From Triplophysa rosa (lineage: Eukaryota; Chordata; Actinopteri; Cypriniformes; Nemacheilidae): DNA of 64,000 nucleotides. Under the pieces are notes generated by a model. The model saw only the letters and a list, made by a program, of their open reading frames with translations. It made no database searches and was not told the DNA's origin. The DNA lies in NCBI RefSeq assembly GCF_024868665.1, contig NC_079907.1, forward strand, positions 21,361,796 through 21,425,795, written 5' to 3'. Made by a program: the position numbers and the translations under genes. Position 1 is the stretch's first letter, and each line of letters opens with the position of its first letter. Shown piece by piece: positions 57,426 through 64,000 of this stretch.

Positions 57426-57834
57426 GAAGCCCCTCCTTAAGGAGCGGCATCCTGAAGCTCCTCAAGGCGACAAAACAAGACGGGACAGACAGTGACACAG
57501 TCAAAAACAGGGAAACATGATACATAACCATAAAGGGATACAAGAATCCAAGGGGGGAGCACAAGAGTCCAAGGGGGAGCACAAGAGTCAAAATAAAGTC
57601 CACACAATGGCACGACTGGGGAACAAACACAATAATGCCGGCTGCACCGGACTGGATGCCAGCTGGGATGGCGGCGGGAGTGCTGTCTGGAGTGCCAGCG
57701 GGGATCTGTGGCGGGAACAGGATACCGGCAGCCTCGACCCTGGAGGGGAACCCGACGACCTCAACCCTGGACGGAAACCCGGCAGCCTCGACCCTGGAAT
57801 ACACTGATTCTAAACGTAGCCTACAGTCTACCAA
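57426..57834 (-). pseudogene. Gypsy-type PAGI repeat protein fragment next to an LTR start
   Basis: The minus frame contains SRVEAAGFPSRVEVVGFPSR (three tandem 10-codon units) and PPQIPAGTPD, AAIPAGIQSGAAG. The same PAGI/QSG composition occurs at 46430-46640. Ends at a polypurine-like tract followed by TGTCATGATCC, an LTR start. Confidence 0.5.
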
Positions 57835-57894
57835 AAAGGTGTAGGTACTTATATAATTTAGATCCTACCTGTTTTTTATGATGCCAATGTAACG

Positions 57895-58218
57895 TTTAGT
57901 CTATTGCTTCTGCTGCCTGAATGGATGTTTTTGTCCGCACGCAGGTTAAAATTGCAATGCACGGGACACTCAATGAGTCAGCACGGCTCGCTTCCGTAAA
58001 GTTACCATGGCATGTATCCTTCGCTAACGAACTTCTGAAAAGACCCTCCATGAAGGGATTCAGGTGTTCACTTTCGTTTGGAAAGCCCCTACAAATGGCA
58101 TCCATTCAAGGGGGCATAAATGCTGTTTGGAAAATGCCCTAAATCAATTATTAGGAAGCTGCCTCCTGATTAGTGGTTTCTCTGCTAAGCTGCCTGCAGA
58201 CTGACAACACAGCACAGG
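57895..58218 (+). other. exon-like segment of unknown origin
   Basis: Higher GC than its surroundings, a 73-codon frame (57921-58142, MDVFVRTQVKIAMHGTLNES...) and a good splice donor CACAG|GTAAGC at 58218. No domain recognised on either strand. It could be a lineage-specific repeat, a non-coding exon or chance. Confidence 0.25.
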
Positions 58219-59440
58219 TAAGCTTTAGACTGTTTTAATAAAATATTTTAAGGTTATTTAATAATTAATTTTATATTTTATGGTAATATAATTTATGGGA
58301 ATCTGCTTTAACAATTATTAAGGATCATAAAATGTTAAGCACATTAATTTACATTCATCAGGTGAAATTATAATCAATCATCATTGACCTCTATTGGTTC
58401 AGAAACTGCTTAACCTTATAAATCATTTTTCTAAACATTTACATGCACATTAAATGTGGTACAACATTTAGGTCTATTTGTTTATATTTTAGAGTTATGT
58501 GAGCTTGTTTTGGGAGTAAATTTGAAATGGAACTTGTGTGTGTTCTTATACCACATACCTGTCTCTGTTGTAGGTGAATCATAAGCCACGCTCTGAACAG
58601 TTGGACTTAAATTAGAATTTAAGAAAAAATTATGGCAATTAAGAAGAATTTTGTTCTTGAGAATCTTTTGTGAATCCGGCACCAGGGCTGCCAACTCACA
58701 CAATTGACTAATTTCTCACGACCTCACACTACACATCTATTTTCTCATGCAGAGCCTTATCTGCCATTTTTACGTGGTGTCCTAATAAAATTTGTGAAAT
58801 AACTGCCTAAAAGCCTAACTGTGCTTTGGTGCTGCATACATTTCACAATGCAACAGCGCTCTTCGATGTAAAAATGAGTGAGGTGGTCAATTAAATGAAA
58901 GAAACTGTCTACAGAGCCGAGCATTGACCCATCAAATCAAAGACGACGACATCTTCAATATGCTTCAAGGAGAAAGAGTGCAATGCACAATGTAAGTGGC
59001 TAAACACTCAATACATCAGTGTTGAACGACTCACAGTATTATCCAGTGATGTAAATAACAAAACGTACATGTTTTGTCAATTACATGATTCATGTATCAG
59101 TAATCAATGTGACAAGACAGTAACAGAGCTGTTTTCAGCATTTTGTAAAAATAGGAATAAATGTGTGCATATTGTGAATTAATTTAATAATGGTTAACAA
59201 GTAAACTCAGTTGTTAAAGATGAAACATTCATCCCCAGGCCTTTAATAAACAAACGGTGTGGTTTTGAAAGTGTCTAATGGTTGTGGGTAGCCTAAAAAA
59301 ATAAAAGTCTCATTTGGAAATAGTTAATGCATTATTTAGCAATGCAGTCTAATAGAGAAGCTCTTTTTGTTTCTTTGTCCGTTTCTTTATTTCTTTAATT
59401 TGGTCTGTGCTTAAAATTTAAAGGGACAGTTCACCTAAAA
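58219..59440. other. no gene seen
   Basis: AT-rich. 'caccagggctgccaactcacaca' near 58680 resembles a repeated fish sequence. The Angel-like left end 'ttaaagggacagttcacct' lies at 59418-59436. Confidence 0.45.
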
Positions 59441-59444
59441 TTAA

Positions 59445-59943
59445 CCCTTTCACACGTAAGTTTAAAATTTTCAGTTTTTCAAGGCGACCATTAGAACGTA
59501 CCTCTCTAATATTTCCATGGCGACGCGAGACTGATTATTATGTGACAAACCGCAGAGCCACAGCAGCTGTATGACTGTTTCTTTTTTATTCAAAATATTC
59601 ATAAACTTGTGTCATGAAATATCTGATATTCCGATTGTCAAATATGTGTATGTGAATGTGTTTTGTTGTTCAAACACTTTTATAATGATTGATTTACAGC
59701 ACGTGAATTCACCCACTTCTCTCAAAATACATACACAAATGTAAGTGACTAGTGAACTGGGAGAAGATTAGAGAGCTTTACAGTTGCTTACACTGCTGTT
59801 TAGCTGATGTAAATAAATCCGTCAAATTGAATGGATTGTTATTGCCGTTTCAATAGACATTAGTGTATTTTACAAACTCTAAATGTATTTTCTGCTTGTA
59901 TGCCTAGACTGAACACACCAGTGTGATCGTACAGGCCAAAGGG
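59445..59943. mobile_element. piggyBac-like miniature element, 499 bp
   Basis: Ends CCCTTT and AAAGGG are flanked by TTAA on both sides (59441-59444 and 59944-59947), the piggyBac target and end signature. Subterminal CACAC/GTGTG and GTAC also pair. No transposase. It sits beside or inside an Angel-like remnant. Confidence 0.65.
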
Positions 59944-59947
59944 TTAA

Positions 59948-60480
59948 TGAAAGTAATTCAATTATGTTATCACATTGTCAATGTTTTGACAATCACAATA
60001 CACATCTAATGCAAGGTTGTTGTTTTTTTACAACTTTTTGCTATCACATACCCCATCATCCCCCATCCAGTAACACAGCCCTAAATGCTCCACAACCTAT
60101 TTCTTAGGGATGGGCACGAGTACACGAGTACTTGGATGCGACAGCGACTATCGATCACGAGAACGATTATCGCTTGGGTCTAAAAATATTTTCTTTGAAA
60201 TCATTTTTTTTCTTTCTGATTGGTTATGCTAGCATTTCGAGGGTACCCTGAGGTTTGATTGGTTGCGTTGCAAGAGTGTGCAGTCCAGAGTCTAGACCGG
60301 GGAACAGAAGGGCATATGACTTTGAAAGTGCACAGTAGCCCCCTTTCCACCATCGAGCCAGAAGCAGGCGTTCTAATGTGTGCCAGGTCCAGTCGCGTTT
60401 CCACAGTCACTTCCGGGGCTTGATCGTGTCGAGCAGGGGCTTACTCAGGGCCAACGGCCTGGGTTTTTAGGCCTTGGGCC
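59948..60480. other. repeat debris, no gene
   Basis: Near 60113 'ttagggatgggcacgagtacacgagtact' resembles a hAT left end without a partner. 60335-60480 is GC-rich and contains GGGCCAACGGCCTGGG...AGGCCTTGGGCC palindromic sequence of unknown class. Confidence 0.4.
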
Positions 60481-60559
60481 AAAGTGAGCCAGCTGGGGCT
60501 TGAGGAGTGTTTAAGGTGTGGAGCGGAGATTATCTGAGTCAAATACGATTTTAAAATGT

Positions 60560-61030
60560 ATTCTGAATTGAACAGGCAGCCAATGAAGGGCCTTCAAGAG
60601 TGGAGTGGTCCCTTTTTATCTATTTTAGAAAGAATCTAGAGGCAGCGTTTTGGACCAATTGAAGACAGGTGATTTGAGCTTTGGAGATACCACAGTATAG
60701 AGTTACAATAATCAAGAGTCCATGTAGTAAAAGCATGAATAGCCATCTCCAAAGCCTTGTCAGTGAGAAAGTGTTTAATTTTTGCAAGTATAGTCAGCTG
60801 ATGAAAACTGGATCCAATCACAGTGGAAATTTGTTTGTCGAATTTTAGTGAATCATCTAAAAGAACACCCAGATTCTGAACCTGCGAGGACCTGAAAGCC
60901 GATAAAGGTCCTAGGTCAGAATTTTGGGCCTTCATATTTTCTGATGGGCCAAAAACAATCACCTCTGTTTTATCTTCATTTAAGGATAGTAAATTTAGAG
61001 ATAACCAGGATTTAACCTTGTCTAAGCAAG
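60560..61030 (-). pseudogene. L2-like LINE, reverse transcriptase C-terminal part
   Basis: The minus frame reads (from about 61030) LDKVKSWLSLNLLSLNEDKTEVIVFGPSENMK, VQNLGVLLDDSLKFDKQISTV, SSFHQLTILAKIKHFLTDKALEMAIHAF and LDYCNSIL, the conserved region after the YADD motif in L2/CR1-like elements. A stop or frameshift follows at 60636. The 5' part is missing. Confidence 0.75.
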
Positions 61031-61799
61031 ATGAGAGAAAGGTGGGTTATTTAAAGGTTTAAGGATTTAATAAAAAAACATCTTTCTTAATGGTCACATA
61101 TACTTTAATGATTGTACGATAAGGGCCGTTCACATTATAACTGTAACTATAATGATAATTTATACTATATTTGCCTACACAACAGCGGACGACAACGTTA
61201 TGTTTATTTTAAGCTTGCTTGCTGCAGTGTTCCCAGTCACTAAAATGAATGTAGATGACCTGCTGCTAATGCTTTCATTTTCCTTCCCGAACATCTTTTC
61301 TGCAAAATATGACAGCAAAGGCTGGATGCTCTCTCTGAAGGATGATGGTGTGCTTGTGTCAGGGATGTAAAGCATATATTTTGCCAGCTTGCTCAGATTT
61401 ATACAATCATTACATACTGTATATAATATCCTGCTGTAAACACACCGCTTTCTGACTGCTACAGTCTTTAATTCTGACATAAAACCCCCGTTGCGATCAT
61501 CAAAAGTCAAACATTATCCGCTAGAAACTATCTGACAGCTAGAAAAAATCATTCTGAAAGTGATCCCAATGATATTGTTCTCTTCATCTTTATCATTACA
61601 GTTGAGATGTGCTGACAAGATTTTTGTTTCCTTTACAAGTACTGTGCAGATATTTTGCATTATATTATATGTGTATAAAAAATGTATCTGCCCTTATACA
61701 ATATCCTAACTGTTGGGTTCTTGAAAAATCTGGACAATGGATTGTGTCCCAGCTGAGATTTGGCTGTGATAGTTTATAACAGGGGTTTTCAAACTGGGG
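61031..61799. other. no gene seen
   Basis: The 72- and 111-codon frames at 61152-61370 and 61175-61510 are on opposite strands of the same segment and have no recognised domain. Confidence 0.45.
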
Positions 61800-62240
61800 T
61801 GTCACAGTCCTGTCTGCCCCCTTGTGTCCCTCTGCCAGTTTTCCCCGTGTTTTCACCCCGTGGACTCTCTCTTTCACTGGACCTTTAATTTCATGGGCTT
61901 AATTTCCCATCACCCCCTTGCACCGGACACCACCTTTGATTTCACCCACACCTGAACCTAATCCCCTGGACTCTATACTGTATCTGCCATGTTTTTTGTC
62001 TTGTGCTTTGTCAGGTCTAGTTGTACTCTGTCAGTCACTAGTTCAGACTATACTTACCCGTGGATGTTACTATACTTAACCGTGGATGTTACCTGTTGTT
62101 TATACTTTCTCCCGTGGATGTTTTTGTACCTGTGGATGTTTTTTGTAGTTTATTACCTGTGGATTTATTTGTGGATTTTACCTGTCCTGTGTTCCACCGT
62201 GTTCACTCCAGTTTCGTCTGTGGCATCGTCCTTCCAATAG
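61800..62240 (+). mobile_element. solo LTR related to 54378-54869
   Basis: Starts TGTCACAGTCCTGTCTGCC and contains 'ccacacctgaacctaatcccctgg', 'ctctatactg' and five copies of a 'cc-gtggatgtt' motif (62059-62175). It closes with 'gtggcatcgtccttcca', which parallels 'tggtatcgtccatca' near the end of the other solo LTR. No coding region adjacent. The exact 3' end and target duplication are not resolved. Confidence 0.65.
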
Positions 62241-62436
62241 TCCAATGATGGGTAATTCCCAATATAGGAGGAAAAACTGAGAGACAGAAACAAAAGAGTT
62301 TTTCCACAACACAAACAACTAGCAATAAAAACACCCCATAATTTCACTGCTACTTAAACTAAATACAGAGTAAGTACAGAGTTATACAGTGCAAAACGAC
62401 AAATACACTTACAGGATTGAGCTGGAAACATCTTGG

Positions 62437-64000
62437 TTACGGATGTAACCTCAGTTCGCTGATGGAGGGAAAGAGACGTTGTGTCGAGCCGACAGATGGG
62501 GTTCGTCCTTGAGAACCAATCGCTTCCGACTACTTAGAAAAGGCCAATGAAATTGGCGAATGAAATTTGCATGCCAGACTCCGCCCCCGGATATCTGGGT
62601 ATAAAAGGGAGACGGCGTGCCTAATTCATTCACCTTAGTTCTGAGGAGCCTGAGACCTCTCACGACTGCTGCAGTGGGCAGCACATGTTGTGGCAAGAAG
62701 GACACAACGTCTCGTTCCCTTCATCAGGGAACTGAGGTTACATCATTAACCAAGACGTTCCCTTTCTGTCGGTCTCTCGACGTTGTGTCGAGCCAACAGA
62801 TGGGGTTCCTATGGAAAACGCCACAATACCGTGCCCTGTCACAATCTCTAGGGAAGCGATGGTGACTGGCCTGGGCATGTCAGCCGTGAGCGCTACCGCG
62901 AAATTGTAACCTACCAGTGGGTAGGTAGGGGGTCCAAGGCGGCGGCCTTGTTTCTCTAACAGCGAGAAGCCGCCTGGTACCGTAAGGCCACTGGGTAAGC
63001 GCTACTTCCTCAAGCGGGGGATGCGCTACAGAGACCACTTCCTACCATAGGGAGGAGTTTAGTGGAGATACCAACATGGTCTCACCGTTAGGGGAGAGCT
63101 CATGGGAAGAATGTGCAAACTGAAGGAGTTAACCGCAAGGTGGAGGTCCACCTAGGGAAGGTCATGGGTTACCAAGGTGGGAACCAACATGAGGATGCAT
63201 CAAACGGAACCGCCCTGCTGGGGGGTTACAACGTCTGGTAGCACTAGGTCCGGTTAGAGCTATGTTGCGAATAACTCAGGTGGTACCCGGCCTAAGGGGC
63301 AGGGCTGCTCTGCCCAGCCCGCCCGCAGGAGGTGCTTGCTTAGTGATGGATGGAGTGCCTGTTCTTCGCCCAGTGGGGAAAGAAGGGAGGCTGAATTAGT
63401 ACGCTGACCCACTCGAGAAAGGGGGGAAGGTATCATCATAGGCGTACACCCTACCGGTTGCCGGTCCTACATGTTGCCATGCAGGACGCGGGCAGACACC
63501 AGTTCTACATGGAGGTTATAGAACCTCACGAAGGTGTTGGGTGTAGCCCAACCCGCAGCTCTGCATATGTCTGTGAAAGAGGCGCCGCGTGCCAGTGCCG
63601 ATGAGGAGGCTATACCCCGGGTGGAGTGAGCTCTCACTGCGAGTGGGCACGGGTGGTTTTGGGATTGGTAGGCGTCGTGACAGCATCCACAATCCAGTGC
63701 GCCAACCTCTGCTTGGAGACAGCTCTCCCCTTCTGCTGACCTCCGAAACAGACAAAGAGCTGATCCGAGCTCCTGAAGCTCTGCGTGCGGTCTAAGTAGA
63801 GGCGCAGTGCGCGTACTGGACACAACACGGACGGGGTTGGCCAGGTCGTGCTGTCCTAGAGACTTTCCAGCAACTGAGTTGTGATGAGCAGCAATGGCGG
63901 CTACATACACTTTCAGTGTGGATGGGGAGAGGTTAGTCTCGAGTCTCTCTTGTAGGAAGGACAGCACGGTCCCGATCGCACAACTACGTGGGTCTTCTCC
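62437..64000 (-). mobile_element. second DIRS-type retrotransposon, runs off the window
   Basis: The left terminal sequence (CTTGGTTACGGATGTAACCTC, GACGTTGTGTCGAGCCGACAG, CATTCATTCACCTT) is a diverged relative of 27970-28179, in the same orientation. It is followed by the same internal untranslated type of sequence and a tyrosine recombinase on the minus strand. The right part lies beyond 64000. Confidence 0.85.
63467..63967 (-). pseudogene. DIRS tyrosine recombinase with internal deletion
   Basis: Starts MLSFLQERLETNLSPSTLKV, as in the first copy, then jumps after KSLGQHDL to sequence that follows the first copy only from CPVRALRLYL onward. About 340 bp (equivalent of 29383-29724) is missing and the frame is lost. 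The C terminus keeps AHSTRGIASS, RAAGWATPNTFVRFYNL with the catalytic Tyr motif. Inactive. Confidence 0.8.

Noticed and set aside
61175..61510. 111-codon antisense and 72-codon sense frames
   Set aside because: They overlap each other on opposite strands and neither shows a domain or splice context.
1..64000. A new defence, secretion or biosynthetic gene cluster
   Set aside because: Only two host genes are present, both known single-gene families; all other coding traces are mobile-element remnants.

Overview
The window is nuclear DNA from a ray-finned fish, most likely a cyprinid (carp, barbel or zebrafish relatives). The evidence is two intron-containing vertebrate genes of teleost type set in a dense mosaic of cyprinid-type mobile elements: hAT miniature elements, Tc1 elements, DIRS and Ty3/Gypsy retrotransposons, and L2-like LINEs. 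No bacterial features, operons, CRISPR arrays or RNA genes are visible.

Only two host genes can be supported. klhl11 (+ strand) has coding exon 1 at 1100-1542 and coding exon 2 at 15186-16773. They join in frame through a split Arg codon to give a 676-residue BTB-BACK-Kelch protein, a substrate adaptor of Cullin-3 ubiquitin ligases. Its 13.6 kb intron is largely transposon: three hAT-type miniature elements with clear 8-bp target duplications, a Tc1 element with a second palindromic Tc1 element nested inside it, a decayed ZBED-type hAT transposase, and another inverted-repeat element. neurod2 (+ strand, 37061-38149) encodes a 362-residue neuronal bHLH factor in a single coding exon, directly behind a 3' splice acceptor.

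Region by region: 1-16.8 kb, klhl11 and its intron; 16.8-27 kb, probable klhl11 3' UTR, then palindromic miniature elements, a Gypsy gag/LTR fragment and an L2 fragment; 27.2-31.6 kb, the 5' end of a LINE and a DIRS element that has lost its reverse transcriptase; 31.6-42.6 kb, an interval poor in recognisable transposons around neurod2, with GC-rich islands that may be regulatory; 43-62.3 kb, nested and broken LTR retrotransposons, including a chromodomain Gypsy element carrying a solo LTR and a hAT element in its 5' LTR, plus LINE and piggyBac-like fragments; 62.4-64 kb, the start of a second DIRS copy.

I found no convincing new multi-gene system. The strongest unusual structures are the Tc1 element with two 635-bp near-perfect inverted arms inside another Tc1, the stacked insertions in one LTR at 54.3-55.8 kb, the DIRS element in which gag-like sequence is fused to RNase H, and a spaced sequence motif shared by several LTRs. 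Family assignments rest on recalled motifs and visible termini; no database search was run.
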